Part shown: positions 17,680 to 29,634 of the stretch, piece by piece | Position numbering within the stretch: position 1 is the stretch's first letter | Layout: each line of letters opens with the position of its first letter | Source: Burkholderiales bacterium | Lineage (GTDB): Bacteria; Pseudomonadota; Gammaproteobacteria; Burkholderiales; Burkholderiaceae_C | Length of the DNA stretch: 64,000 nucleotides | Direction: 5' to 3' | NCBI GenBank assembly: GCA_016703325.1 | Contig: JADJCH010000001.1 | Span: 124,001-188,000, forward strand | Made by a program: the position numbers and the translations under genes | Notes under the pieces: generated by a model | What the model was told of the DNA's origin: nothing | Seen by the model: only the letters and a program-made list of their open reading frames with translations | The model's database searches: none

Positions 17680-19566
17680 TCAGATCTCGACCTTGGCGCC
17701 CAGTTCGACGATGCGGTTGGAGGGCAGGTAGAGGAAATCCGCCGCCGCCGCCGAATTGCGGTGCATGCTGGCGAAGAGCTTCTCCCGCCAGATCGACATG
17801 CCCTGGCCGAAGGTGGGGATGACGATGTCACGCGAGAGGAAGTAGCTCGTGTCCATGTCGTCCAGCGGCACGCCGCGGTCCTTCAGAAGCTTCAGGGCTT
17901 CGGGTACGTCCGGGTCGTTCTTGAAGCCGAAGTTCAGTGCTACCTGCCAGCAGTGATGACCCAGTGGCGTCATTTCGATGCGCTGGTCGAAGCCCACCCA
18001 GGGGATGTCATGGTGCCGCACCGTCACGAACAGGTTGTATTCGTGCAGCACCTTGTTGTGCTTCAGGTTGTGCATCAGCGCATTGGGGGTCAGCCCCTGC
18101 TCCGCGGACAGGAACACGGCGGTGCCTTCGACGCGCGTCGGGGGGCTGATGAAAACCGCCTCCAGGAAGCTCTTGAGGTCGATGGCGTCGTCACGCAGCC
18201 GTTCGGCCATCAGCACACGGCCCTGCTTCCAGGTCAGCATCAGGATGAACATGCCCGTTCCGATGACCAGCGGAAACCAGCCGCCGGCGACCAGCTTGAG
18301 CATGTTGGAGGAAAAAAACGTGACGTCGATGATGAAGAAGAAGCCGGTGGCCAGCAGGCACAGCGGCAGCGGGTACTTCCAGCCGTAGCGAATGACGAAG
18401 AAGGTCATCACCGTGGTGATGGTCATGTCCAGCGTCACTGCAATGCCATAGGCCGATGCCAGGTTCGAGGAGCTCCTGAACAGCCCGACGGCCAACACGA
18501 TGAAGACGAACAGTCCCCAATTGATGAAGGGCACATAGATCTGCCCCAGGTCATGCACCGACGTGTGCTTGATGTGCATGCGCGGCAGCAGGCCCAGCTG
18601 GATGGCCTGCTTTGTCACCGAGAAGGCGGCGGTGATCAGCGCCTGCGAGGCGATCACCGTCGCCGCAGTGGCCAGAAACACCAGCGGCAGCTGCGCCCAG
18701 TCCGGTGCCATGTTGTAGAAGGGGTTCTTCACCGCCTCCGGTTCGTGCAGCAGCATGGCGCCCTGCCCGAAGTAGTTCACCACCAGCGCCGGCATCACGA
18801 AGGCGTACCAGGCGATGCGGATCGGCAACTTGCCGAAGTGCCCCAGGTCGGCGTAAAGCGCTTCGCCGCCGGTCACGCACAGCACCACCGCCCCCAGGCC
18901 GATGAAGGCCACCAGGGGATGGGCGAAAAAGAATCCGATGGCATAACCGGGGTTGAGCGCCACCAGCACGCCGGGGTGGGCCACGATGTGCGGCAGTCCC
19001 AGGGCAACCAAGGCCAGAAACCAGACCAGCGTGACCGGGCCGAAAAACCGGCCGATCCCGCCGGTGCCGAAGCGCTGTACGGCGAACAGTGCCGTCAGCA
19101 CCAGCAGCGTGATCGGGATGACGGCACTGTGCAACTGCGGCGAGACGACCTCCAGGCCCTCCACCGCCGACAGCACCGACACCGCCGGAGTGATCACACC
19201 ATCGCCGTAGAAGATGGCGGTGCCGAACAGCCCCACCACCATCAGCCGGTCACGCAGGACGGGGCGATCACGCACCGCCTGGGTGGCCAGCGCCAGCATG
19301 GCGATCAAGCCGCCTTCGCCGTTGTTGTCCGCCCGCAGGATCAGCAGCACATACTTCAGAGAGACGATGATCGTCATCGTCCAGAAGATCAGCGACAGCA
19401 CTCCCAGGATGTTGTCCGGTGTGACCGGCACATGCCCGGCGTGAAAGACTTCCTTGAGGGCGTAGAGGGGACTGGTGCCGATGTCGCCGTAGACGACACC
19501 CAGAGCTCCCAGCGTCAGCGCAGCGACGGCGCGCGGGGACGCGCGTTGCGAATCAGAGGGGCTCAA
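17680..19566 (-). CDS. kup: Low-affinity potassium transporter Kup
   Basis: This 628-residue inner-membrane K+ uptake protein has the KUP/HAK signature LGALGVVYGDIGTSPLYALKE at its N-terminus, about twelve membrane helices up to residue 450, and a cytoplasmic C-terminal domain. Further conserved pieces are FYGDGVITPAVSVLSAVEG and GGEALYADLGHFGK. It is followed on the same strand direction by nothing closely coupled and preceded by grxC with 82 bases between. Confidence 0.96.
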   Translation of the reverse strand: MSPSDSQRASPRAVAALTLGALGVVYGDIGTSPLYALKEVFHAGHVPVTPDNILGVLSLIFWTMTIIVSLKYVLLILRADNNGEGGLIAMLALATQAVRDRPVLRDRLMVVGLFGTAIFYGDGVITPAVSVLSAVEGLEVVSPQLHSAVIPITLLVLTALFAVQRFGTGGIGRFFGPVTLVWFLALVALGLPHIVAHPGVLVALNPGYAIGFFFAHPLVAFIGLGAVVLCVTGGEALYADLGHFGKLPIRIAWYAFVMPALVVNYFGQGAMLLHEPEAVKNPFYNMAPDWAQLPLVFLATAATVIASQALITAAFSVTKQAIQLGLLPRMHIKHTSVHDLGQIYVPFINWGLFVFIVLAVGLFRSSSNLASAYGIAVTLDMTITTVMTFFVIRYGWKYPLPLCLLATGFFFIIDVTFFSSNMLKLVAGGWFPLVIGTGMFILMLTWKQGRVLMAERLRDDAIDLKSFLEAVFISPPTRVEGTAVFLSAEQGLTPNALMHNLKHNKVLHEYNLFVTVRHHDIPWVGFDQRIEMTPLGHHCWQVALNFGFKNDPDVPEALKLLKDRGVPLDDMDTSYFLSRDIVIPTFGQGMSIWREKLFASMHRNSAAAADFLYLPSNRIVELGAKVEI

Positions 19567-19648
19567 GGGTTGTGGACATCCGATGGATGGCCGTGGCAGC
19601 CAAAAACCGGATTGTGCTGCTTCCGGCCTTGGGTGCCCAGTGCAGCGA

Positions 19649-19906
19649 TCAGGCCTGTAGCAACGGTGCGAGGCCGCCGGACCGGTCCAGGGCGATCAGG
19701 TCATCGCAGCCGCCCACATGGGTTTCACCGATGAAAATCTGCGGCACGGTTCGCCGCCCGGTCAATTCGATCATCCGGTCTCTCTCTGCGGGAGCCAGAT
19801 CAACACGGATCTCTTCGATCACAGGGACTCCCCGCTGTTGCAGCAGGGTTTTGGCACGTACGCAGTAAGGGCAGACTTGCGTCGTGTACATTTTGACGGG
19901 CTTCAT
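19649..19906 (-). CDS. grxC: Glutaredoxin 3
   Basis: This 85-residue dithiol glutaredoxin has the active-site motif CPYC at residues 12-15, followed by AKTLLQQRGV. It also has the cis-proline segment RRTVPQIFIG and the glutathione-binding GGCDDL. It reduces disulfides and glutathionylated proteins with glutathione in the cytoplasm. I used the ATG at 19906, which gives the normal family length. The rhodanese gene lies 100 bases upstream on the same strand. Confidence 0.95.
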   Translation of the reverse strand: MKPVKMYTTQVCPYCVRAKTLLQQRGVPVIEEIRVDLAPAERDRMIELTGRRTVPQIFIGETHVGGCDDLIALDRSGGLAPLLQA

Positions 19907-20006
19907 CGGTGCTCGGGGCCGGCAGTCGGAAAGTCGAGATTGTGTCCACGTCGCGCAGGCCCTGCAGCGGTGTGTCCTGGATACCCCGGACGCCATCCGG
20001 GACGAA

Positions 20007-20414
20007 TCAGGCAGATTTCTCGACTGGCAGCCCTGCTTCACGCCAGGCAGCCAAGCCGCCTGAGAGTACATGCACTCGCTGATGGCCTGCTTTGGTCAGT
20101 TGGCTGGCGGCGCGGCCGGCGCGTGCCCCGCGGGCACAGACCACCACCAGGGGCTGCGACTTGTTCGAAGGCAGTCCTTTGGCGCCCTCGAGCGACCCGA
20201 GGGGGACATTGCGCGACCCGCCGACATGGCCGGCAGCGAACTCGGCCGGTTCACAGACGTCGATCACCACCGCCTTCTCGCGGTTGATCAACTGCACGGC
20301 TTCCTGCGGAGAAACCCCTCCCGCACCGCGGGCTCGCAGTTGAGGCCACATCAGGGCGCCACCGGAGACCAGGGCGGTCACGATCCAATACCAGTTGTCG
20401 AGGAGGAACTTCAC
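20007..20414 (-). CDS. Membrane-anchored rhodanese-like protein
   Basis: This 135-residue protein has an N-terminal hydrophobic segment (WYWIVTALVSGGALMWP) that should anchor it in the inner membrane, then one rhodanese domain. The catalytic loop VVVCARGARAGRAA keeps the cysteine, and VVIDVCEPAEFAAGHVGG is the usual upstream signature. It may carry or transfer sulfane sulfur. I used the GTG at 20414, matching the MKF-type start of relatives; a TTG ten codons upstream is also in frame. In many betaproteobacteria this gene travels with grxC and secB, but secB is absent here. Confidence 0.85.
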   Translation of the reverse strand: MKFLLDNWYWIVTALVSGGALMWPQLRARGAGGVSPQEAVQLINREKAVVIDVCEPAEFAAGHVGGSRNVPLGSLEGAKGLPSNKSQPLVVVCARGARAGRAASQLTKAGHQRVHVLSGGLAAWREAGLPVEKSA

Positions 20415-20462
20415 GCGCGGGGTGACCGGGGGGGGCCGGCTCAAGGGTCGAGAGGAAGTCGG

Positions 20463-20468
20463 ATTATA
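20463..20468 (-). promoter_or_regulatory. Candidate -10 element upstream of the rhodanese gene
   Basis: Read on the minus strand, this is a perfect TATAAT about 50 bases before the rhodanese GTG. No good -35 hexamer lies at the proper distance. It may serve rhodanese and grxC together. Confidence 0.35.
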
Positions 20469-20670
20469 GATTTCAGTGACTTGTGCACCCGATCGACCGG
20501 CCGCTGCCTTCAGGGTCGGCTTCAGCCGCCGTTCATTTCAGCACCGCGCGGCACAAACCGGCAAAGTCTCCCAATGCGACGCGTGGATGCAACAACCAGG
20601 CGCTTGGTCGCGCGACTTGCGTCTCACCTGATCGCCCGGCAGCCCCTTCGAGCAGGGGAACCATCCGGGC

Positions 20671-20979
20671 TCAGGTTGATCGATTGGATTGAACCCGAAT
20701 CTTGATTGGGCTACTCTCGCAGCCCTGTTGCCTCAGGGCGTCCTCCATAAGGGGACGCAACTGGCGCAGTTTGGCTGCCACTGCCGGTCCGGTGGCCAGG
20801 AGAGTCCAGCTGTTTTCGTCGACAGGGCCCGGTTTCACGAACGGAACCAGACCCGGCGGGAGGAGAGGGCGTACCGCGTCCATGCGCGCATGGGCGGCCG
20901 CCAGCCGTTGTTGCAGGCGCAGCAGCGGTTCACACTGTTCCAAGGCCTGCCTCAGAGGCAGGGAGTCTGGAACAGCCAT
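20671..20979 (-). CDS. DUF721 protein (DciA-like)
   Basis: This small 102-residue protein has the DUF721 pattern, including a C-terminal segment in which DENSWTLLATGPAVAAKLRQ resembles the KH-like core of DciA. DciA is the ancestral loader of the replicative helicase in bacteria that lack DnaC. The ATG at 20979 leaves 36 bases to the divergent M23 peptidase gene, an arrangement common beside secA in betaproteobacteria. The helicase-loader role is inferred from family and context. Confidence 0.75.
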   Translation of the reverse strand: MAVPDSLPLRQALEQCEPLLRLQQRLAAAHARMDAVRPLLPPGLVPFVKPGPVDENSWTLLATGPAVAAKLRQLRPLMEDALRQQGCESSPIKIRVQSNRST

Positions 20980-21015
20980 GTTCAAGCCCGTTTTCACACG
21001 AGGAGTGTAGCGACG

Positions 21016-22044
21016 ATGGATATCCTGATCACCCATGGTGGGCTGGCGCGCACGCGGTCGATGCACCTGCGGCCCTGGCAGCTGTGGACGGTCGGTTTGA
21101 CCCTGCTGGTCCTGCTGATGCTGCTGTCGGGCACCGTCTACCATTTCATTTTCCTGAAAGCCGCTCGGGAGGGCTGGCCGGTGGTCAGCCACCTGGTGCG
21201 GCTGGTGGTGCGCGATGAGTTCGAGCAGCGCGACCGGTACATGCGCGAAAACCTGGACGCCATGGCCCAGAAGGTGGGCGAGATGCAGGCCAAGGTGATC
21301 AAGCTGGAAGCCGTGGGTGCTCGGGTGTCCGGCCTCGCAGGCATCAAGGCTGATGAGTTGAAGGCTCTCGACGCTGCGGGCAGTCCCGCTTCTGCGGCGG
21401 CGCCGGCCAAGCCCGTACCCGCCGGTGCCGGGCGGGGCGGTCCTTATGTTCCGGCCTCTTCACCTTCGATGGAGCAGCTCGGCGACTGGGTGGCGCAGAT
21501 CGATGCCCAGGCCGACCATGGCAGCGATGTGTTCACCCTGGTGGAGTCCCGCCTGCTGGAAAAACGCCTGGAAATGATGATGGTGCCGAGCATCGCACCG
21601 GTGGCGGGTGGGGTGGGGTCCGGGTTCGGCTTCCGCATCGATCCGTTCAACGGCCGGGCTGCGCTGCACACCGGTTTGGACTTTCCGGCGGATGTCGGCA
21701 CGCCCATCCGATCTGCTGCGGGCGGCGTGGTACGTTCCGCCGAACCCGATGGGGCCTATGGCCTGTCGGTCGAGGTGGACCATGGCAATGGTTTGTTGAC
21801 CCGATATGCCCACACGTCGAAGGTGCTGGTGCGTCCTGGCGAGTTGGTGCGGCGGGGCCAGAACATCGCGCTGGTGGGCAACACCGGGCGCTCCACCGGC
21901 CCGCACCTGCATTTCGAGGTGCTGTTGGCCGGCGTCCCCCAGAACCCGGCACGTTTCCTCGCACGGGGCGAAAGCCTGGATGCCGGTTCGATCCAGTCGT
22001 CGGCCGGCACCAGCGCACGGAGCCGGTCCGGCAGGGGGCGGTGA
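21016..22044 (+). CDS. M23 (LytM) family murein endopeptidase
   Basis: This 342-residue membrane-anchored protein has a short cytoplasmic tail, one membrane helix (LWTVGLTLLVLLMLLSGTVY), a charged and probably coiled region near residues 60-110, an Ala/Pro-rich linker, and a C-terminal LytM domain. The zinc ligands and base are visible in ALHTGLDFPAD and GPHLHFEV. It should act on periplasmic peptidoglycan cross-links or activate amidases. AGGAG at 21001 precedes the ATG. It lies directly upstream of secA, a conserved neighbour pair in this lineage. Confidence 0.9.
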   Translation: MDILITHGGLARTRSMHLRPWQLWTVGLTLLVLLMLLSGTVYHFIFLKAAREGWPVVSHLVRLVVRDEFEQRDRYMRENLDAMAQKVGEMQAKVIKLEAVGARVSGLAGIKADELKALDAAGSPASAAAPAKPVPAGAGRGGPYVPASSPSMEQLGDWVAQIDAQADHGSDVFTLVESRLLEKRLEMMMVPSIAPVAGGVGSGFGFRIDPFNGRAALHTGLDFPADVGTPIRSAAGGVVRSAEPDGAYGLSVEVDHGNGLLTRYAHTSKVLVRPGELVRRGQNIALVGNTGRSTGPHLHFEVLLAGVPQNPARFLARGESLDAGSIQSSAGTSARSRSGRGR

Positions 22045-22094
22045 TAAACTTGGTCGATTCGAGATCGGGGCCGCGGCCACCGGTTCACCCCTGA

Positions 22095-22124
22095 GACATC
22101 GGCAGCCGAAGGGCTGCCGATGTC
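22095..22124 (+). promoter_or_regulatory. Perfect 13-bp hairpin upstream of secA
   Basis: GACATCGGCAGCC (22095-22107) pairs with GGCTGCCGATGTC (22112-22124) around the tetraloop GAAG. No T tract follows. It ends 67 bases before the secA start, so it could end or stabilise the peptidase message or form part of the secA leader. Confidence 0.65.
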
Positions 22125-22191
22125 GCGTTCAGACCCACCTTCACCGTGCTGCGGCTGGCCCGACCAGCGCCGGCGCGCAGCAGCTCTTCCC

Positions 22192-24945
<2,754 letters not shown>

Positions 24946-24972
24946 CCCACCCCCGTTGCGGCTGACGCCGCA

Positions 24973-25020
24973 CCCCCTCAAGGGGGCGCCCCCGGCGGAC
25001 CGGCAAAGCCGGATCCGCGG
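24973..25020. repeat. Hairpin cluster between secA and argJ
   Basis: CCCCC/GGGGG (24973-24977 with 24982-24986) forms a short stem, followed by a longer imperfect stem centred on CCGGC-AAA-GCCGG near 25000-25012. These stacked GC hairpins resemble extragenic palindromic elements of Burkholderiales and could stop secA transcription, though there is no T run. Confidence 0.4.
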
Positions 25021-25082
25021 CGGCTGCTGGAGGAGGGCGCAGGTCCCGCCAAACCCCCGATGCTTCTTTGGAAGGAACCGTG

Positions 25083-26312
25083 ATGCCCGTGAACCTCGTC
25101 GCTCCGAATCCTGAGGATCTGCATCTGGTCGCTGGTGTCGAGATCGGCACCGCGATGGCAGGTGTGCGCAAGGCCAACCGTCGCGATGTGACGGTGTTCA
25201 AGCTGGCGCCGGGCTCGACCGTGGCCGGCGTGTTCACCCTCAACCGCTTCTGCGCCGCGCCGGTGCAGATCTGCCGTGAGCACCTGGCCGCCGGCCGGGG
25301 CGCGCGGGCGATCGTTGTGAACACCGGCAACGCCAACGCCGGCACCGGTGCCGACGGTCTGGCCCGTGCAAACGCGGTGTGCGACGCGCTGGCGACGCAG
25401 CTGGGCGTAGAGCGCCAGGATGTGCTGCCGTTCTCCACTGGCGTGATCATGGAGACGCTGCCGATCGACCGCATCATCGCCGGCCTGCCGGCGGCGCTGG
25501 CCGACCTGAAGCCGTCGAATTGGGGGCAGGCGGCCGAGGGCATCATGACCACCGACACGTTGCCCAAGGCAGCGTCGCGCCAGGTCACCATCGGCGGGCG
25601 CACGGTGACGGTCACCGGCATCGCCAAGGGCGCCGGCATGATCCGCCCGAACATGGCCACCATGCTCGGATTTGTGGCCACCGACGCGGTGATCGACCCG
25701 GCGCTGGTGCAGGCCTTGGTGCGCGAGGCCGCAGACCACAGCTTCAACCGCATCACCATCGACGGTGACACCTCCACCAACGACAGCTTCGTGCTGATCG
25801 CCACCCAGCAGGCCGGTCATGCCCGCATCGACTCGATGGACTCGGCTGAAGGCACGCTGCTGCGCGAAGCGGTGATCGCGGTGTCGCAGCAATTGGCGCA
25901 GGCCATCGTGCGCGATGGCGAAGGCGCCACCAAGTTCATCAGCATCCGCGTCGACGGCGGCCGCTCCAAGGAGGAGTGCCGCCAGGTGGCTTATGCCATC
26001 GCCCATTCACCGCTGGTCAAGACGGCCTTCTTCGCCAGCGACCCCAACCTCGGCCGCATCCTGGCCGCGGTGGGTTATGCCGGCATCGACGACCTGGACC
26101 AGGGCCAGATCGACCTTCACCTGGATGACGTGCACGTGGCGTGCAACGGCGGTCGCCACCCGGACTACCGGGAAGAGGATGGCCAGCGTGTGATGAAGCA
26201 GGCCGAGATCACCGTGCGGGTGGACCTGCGCCGCGGCAATCGCCACGCCACGGTGTGGACCTGCGACCTGTCGCACGACTACGTGACGATCAACGCGGAC
26301 TACCGCTCCTGA
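25083..26312 (+). CDS. argJ: Bifunctional glutamate N-acetyltransferase/amino-acid acetyltransferase
   Basis: This 409-residue proenzyme of arginine synthesis moves the acetyl group from N-acetylornithine to glutamate. It may also use acetyl-CoA. It cleaves itself at the conserved KGAGMIRPNMATMLGF site, where Thr193 becomes the nucleophile of the beta chain. The oxyanion-hole threonines in LPFSTGV are also present. GAAGGAA lies upstream of the ATG at 25083. It is monocistronic here. Confidence 0.96.
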   Translation: MPVNLVAPNPEDLHLVAGVEIGTAMAGVRKANRRDVTVFKLAPGSTVAGVFTLNRFCAAPVQICREHLAAGRGARAIVVNTGNANAGTGADGLARANAVCDALATQLGVERQDVLPFSTGVIMETLPIDRIIAGLPAALADLKPSNWGQAAEGIMTTDTLPKAASRQVTIGGRTVTVTGIAKGAGMIRPNMATMLGFVATDAVIDPALVQALVREAADHSFNRITIDGDTSTNDSFVLIATQQAGHARIDSMDSAEGTLLREAVIAVSQQLAQAIVRDGEGATKFISIRVDGGRSKEECRQVAYAIAHSPLVKTAFFASDPNLGRILAAVGYAGIDDLDQGQIDLHLDDVHVACNGGRHPDYREEDGQRVMKQAEITVRVDLRRGNRHATVWTCDLSHDYVTINADYRS

Positions 26313-26363
26313 CCGTCGCAGCCGATTGAACCGGCCCGGGTCGCCGGCGCATTCACAGGTTGC

Positions 26364-27425
26364 TCAGGCCAGCGGGCCGAATCGAGGGGCCATCTCCGCA
26401 CGGATGCGCCCCGCCTCGTCCACGCGGAACAGGCCGCGGGACAGCAGGTGCGGGTGCTGCAGCACCTCGGCCACCTCCAGCACCGGGGCAAAACAGGCGT
26501 CGCTGCCCTCCAGCAGGGCCACCCAGTGGTCGCGTGGCTGGTTGGCGAACAGCGCCGTGAGCCGGGCCTTCAGCGCCGGCCAGGTGCTGCGATCGTACTG
26601 CGCGTGGGCCTCCACATCGTCCAGGCCCAGGCGGCGCAGCAGCTCGGCGTAGAAGGCTGGCTCCAGCGCGCCGACGGTGAGGTGGCGACCGTCCGCGCAG
26701 CGGTAGACGTCGTAGAAGGGTGAGTCATGAAAGGGGCTGGGCTCGGGCCCGTCGAGCTGCCCGCCGCCGCGGATCCACAGCGCCAGCGTGCCCAGCATGG
26801 CCACCGTGTCGAGAATCGCGGCGTCCACCACGCGCCCCTGTCCGCTGCTGCGCGCCGCCAGCACCCCGCTGACCAGGCCGAAGGCCAGTGACAGCGCGCC
26901 GCCGGCGTCGCCCAGCACGGTGGGGGGCACCATCGGCCGTTCACCCGGGTGGGTGCCCAGCGCCATCATCCCGGACAGGGCCACATAGTTCAGGTCGTGG
27001 CCGGCGGCCTGGGCCAGTGGGCCGTCCTGGCCCCAACCGGTCATGCGGCCATAGACCAGCCGCGGGTTCACCGCGGCGCAATCGGCCGGGCCCAGTCCCA
27101 GCCGCTCCATCACCCCGGGGCGGTTGCCCTCGATCAGGGCATCGGCCTGAGCCACCAGCGTCAGGGCGTCCTGCCGACCCGCGGGTGACTTCAGATCCAG
27201 CTCGCGGCGCAGTTTGCCCTGGTGCAGGGGGTTGGAGCCCGCACCACCCAGCGACTGCGCCATCGGGTTGCCGCCCGGCCGGCTGAGCAGCGTCACCCGG
27301 GCACCGAATTGCGCCATCATCCAGCCCGCCAGCGGACCGGGGCCCAGGCCCTCGAATTCGATCACATGCAGTTCAGCCAAAGGCCGCGAAAGGGTGGGAA
27401 GAGGTTGGGAGGTGGCGGGCGACAT
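26364..27425 (-). CDS. CoA-transferase family III protein, probably alpha-methylacyl-CoA racemase
   Basis: This 353-residue member of the CaiB/BaiF family has the N-terminal VIEFEGLGPGPLAGWMMAQF region, RPGVMERLGLGPAD, the active-site His of AGHDLNYVALSGMM and the Asp of LGDAGGALSLAFG. The GHDLNY form and the length, shorter than in most class III CoA-transferases, favour alpha-methylacyl-CoA racemases, which epimerise 2-methyl-branched acyl-CoAs for beta-oxidation. It diverges from the flavin hydroxylase gene with about 200 bases between. A CoA-transferase activity cannot be excluded. Confidence 0.8.
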   Translation of the reverse strand: MSPATSQPLPTLSRPLAELHVIEFEGLGPGPLAGWMMAQFGARVTLLSRPGGNPMAQSLGGAGSNPLHQGKLRRELDLKSPAGRQDALTLVAQADALIEGNRPGVMERLGLGPADCAAVNPRLVYGRMTGWGQDGPLAQAAGHDLNYVALSGMMALGTHPGERPMVPPTVLGDAGGALSLAFGLVSGVLAARSSGQGRVVDAAILDTVAMLGTLALWIRGGGQLDGPEPSPFHDSPFYDVYRCADGRHLTVGALEPAFYAELLRRLGLDDVEAHAQYDRSTWPALKARLTALFANQPRDHWVALLEGSDACFAPVLEVAEVLQHPHLLSRGLFRVDEAGRIRAEMAPRFGPLA

Positions 27426-27627
27426 GGGTGTCCGGGCAGTTCAGGAAGTGCGCAAAAGACGGTAGCAGAGCGGTGGCGATGCAGTCTGTCGCGCCACGGA
27501 GTACCGCCGATCCTTCGGGAAAACACTGTCCCGCATGGGTGACATTCTGGAAGCGCATCCTGCCTAGGATGTCGGACATCGCCCTGCAACGGGCCCTGCC
27601 TCAGGCCCCACCGCCAGGAGCCATCAC

Positions 27628-29349
27628 ATGCACCAGCCTCAGACCACGCCGCGCCGTTCGATCTATTACCAGTACAAGGTTCATCCCCCCTATCTGCCCG
27701 CGACCCCGGGAGAAGTTCAGCGCGCCGATGTGGTGGTGGTGGGGGCCGGCCCGGTCGGGCTGGCCACCGCGCTGGAGATGGCACGTTACGGTGTGCGTTG
27801 CCTGGTGCTGGAGTCGGAGCTGCAGGTCAGCGAAGGCAGCCGGGCCATCGTTTTCACTCGCCGTTCGATGGAGATCCTCCAGCAGGCCGGGGTGGCCGAT
27901 CGCATCGTCGCGGCCGGCCTGCACTGGCGTTTTGGCAACTCCTTCTTCCGTGGGGAGCGGGTGTTCCGACTGGAGGCGCCGCACGACGAGGATGACCGCT
28001 TCCAGCCCCTCACCAACTTGCAGCAGCAGTACCTGGAGGAGTTCCTGGTCGATGCAGTGGCGGCCCAGCCGGCCATCGAGCTGCGCTGGGGCAACCGCGT
28101 CACCGCCATCGAGCCGCACGATGAGGGCGTGAGGTTGACGGTGGACACCCCCGCCGGCCCGTACACCCTGGAGGCCGGCTGGGCCGTGGCGGCCGACGGC
28201 GCGCGTTCCCCGATCCGCAGCCTGCTCGGGCTCAAGTTGGAAGGCGACAGCTATGAGGGCCGCTTCGTCATTGCCGACATCCGCATCCGGTTGGAACTGC
28301 CCACCGAGCGGCTTGCCTTTTTTGATCCGCCCTGGAACCCGGGCAACACCGTATTGATGCACCGGGAGCCCGGCGACATCTGGCGCATCGACTTTCAGCT
28401 GCCGGCGGGGGAGACACCGGAGCAGGCACTGCAGCCCGAGTCGTTGAAGGCGCGCATCGACGCCCAGCTGAAGATGATCGGGGTGGCCGATCCGCAGTGG
28501 GAGATGGACTGGTGCTCCGTCTACTCCGCGCGGGCGATGACCTTGCCGTCCTATGTGCATGGGCGGCTGTGCTTCACCGGGGATGCGGCGCACATGCTGC
28601 CGATCTTCGGCGTGCGCGGTGCCAACACCGGCTGGCAGGACGGCCAGAACCTGGCCTGGAAGCTGGCCTTCGTGCAGCGAGGCTGGGCGCCTCCGTCCCT
28701 GCTGGACAGCTACAGCCACGAGCGGGTCACCGCCGCGCGGGAGATCATCGAGGAAGCCGGCCGAAGCACCCGCTTCATGACGCCTCCGACCGCGGGTTAC
28801 CGGCTGCTGCGCGACGCCACGCTGTCGCTGGCGCTGCGCCAGGACTTCGCGCGACCGCTGTTGCATTGGCGCACCTCCCGGGCGCACGATTACCTGGACT
28901 CCCCGCTGAACAGTGCAGACGATGACAACCCCCTCTTCGCAGGCGGACCGGTCACAGGCGCGCCCTTGCGCAACGTCCGGCTGGAGGACGGCAGTTTTCT
29001 GTTCGACCACCTGCAGGCGGCCTTCCACCTGCTGGTTTTCGTTGAAGGGGACACTCTGCCCGCCGGTGTGCCGGAGCAGCTGCAGCAGTTGCGACTCAGT
29101 GGCGTGCCCTGGCGGGTGCTGGCCGTCCGCAGCAGGGGACAGGGTGACGTGCCCAGCGCCGATCTGACGTTGCCTGATCACAACGGACGCATCCGACAGC
29201 GCTGTGCCGCTCCAGCGGCCGGTGCGGCCTACCTGGTGCGGCCGGACCAGCACGTCTGCGCCCGCTGGCTCCAATTGACGCCGCAGCGTCTGCAGGAAGC
29301 TGCTGAAAAGGCGTTGTCTGTAGACCGCAACCGGACCCAGCCTACGTGA
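27628..29349 (+). CDS. FAD-dependent aromatic hydroxylase (PheA/TfdB/MhpA family)
   Basis: This 573-residue flavoprotein monooxygenase has the Rossmann motif VVVVGAGPVGLATALEMAR, the middle GWAVAADGARSPIR (DG fingerprint) and the FAD-ribityl motif FTGDAAHMLPIFGVRGANTG. A C-terminal thioredoxin-like part, as in phenol and 3-(3-hydroxyphenyl)propionate hydroxylases, begins near residue 430. It should hydroxylate an aromatic acid or phenol with NAD(P)H and oxygen. CAGGAG lies before the ATG. It is followed at once by a small gene and then a LuxR-type regulator, which suggests one inducible unit. The substrate is unknown. Confidence 0.85.
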   Translation: MHQPQTTPRRSIYYQYKVHPPYLPATPGEVQRADVVVVGAGPVGLATALEMARYGVRCLVLESELQVSEGSRAIVFTRRSMEILQQAGVADRIVAAGLHWRFGNSFFRGERVFRLEAPHDEDDRFQPLTNLQQQYLEEFLVDAVAAQPAIELRWGNRVTAIEPHDEGVRLTVDTPAGPYTLEAGWAVAADGARSPIRSLLGLKLEGDSYEGRFVIADIRIRLELPTERLAFFDPPWNPGNTVLMHREPGDIWRIDFQLPAGETPEQALQPESLKARIDAQLKMIGVADPQWEMDWCSVYSARAMTLPSYVHGRLCFTGDAAHMLPIFGVRGANTGWQDGQNLAWKLAFVQRGWAPPSLLDSYSHERVTAAREIIEEAGRSTRFMTPPTAGYRLLRDATLSLALRQDFARPLLHWRTSRAHDYLDSPLNSADDDNPLFAGGPVTGAPLRNVRLEDGSFLFDHLQAAFHLLVFVEGDTLPAGVPEQLQQLRLSGVPWRVLAVRSRGQGDVPSADLTLPDHNGRIRQRCAAPAAGAAYLVRPDQHVCARWLQLTPQRLQEAAEKALSVDRNRTQPT

Positions 29350-29375
29350 CATCCCCGACACCCGAGAAGCCCTCC

Positions 29376-29558
29376 ATGCCCGAACTCAGTACCACCGAAC
29401 TGGAACTCGTCTACGACCACCTGGCCCAGGCCATTGACCGAGTCGGGCCGGAACAGGTGCCGCTCTACCTCACCAAATTGGCCTTGCTCAGTGCACAGGC
29501 CTTGGGCAGTTTGCAAATATTTGTAGAACTGAGCGACAAGGCCATGCAGGACGTTTGA
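29376..29558 (+). CDS. Small protein downstream of the flavin hydroxylase (DUF2783-like)
   Basis: This predicted 60-residue, helix-rich acidic protein (MPELSTTELELVYDHLAQAI at its start) begins 26 bases after the hydroxylase stop. Starting instead at a GTG that overlaps the hydroxylase TGA would give 70 residues. Size, composition and position behind a flavin monooxygenase resemble DUF2783 proteins, but the match is from memory and weak. It might be an accessory subunit of the hydroxylase. No enzymatic motif is visible. Confidence 0.6.
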   Translation: MPELSTTELELVYDHLAQAIDRVGPEQVPLYLTKLALLSAQALGSLQIFVELSDKAMQDV

Positions 29559-29634
29559 GCGCGACTCACAATGGAGCCTTGGGGGAAATTTATGGGGCGC
29601 ATAGTCCCAATAGACGCTCTGCATAGGCTCTCTC

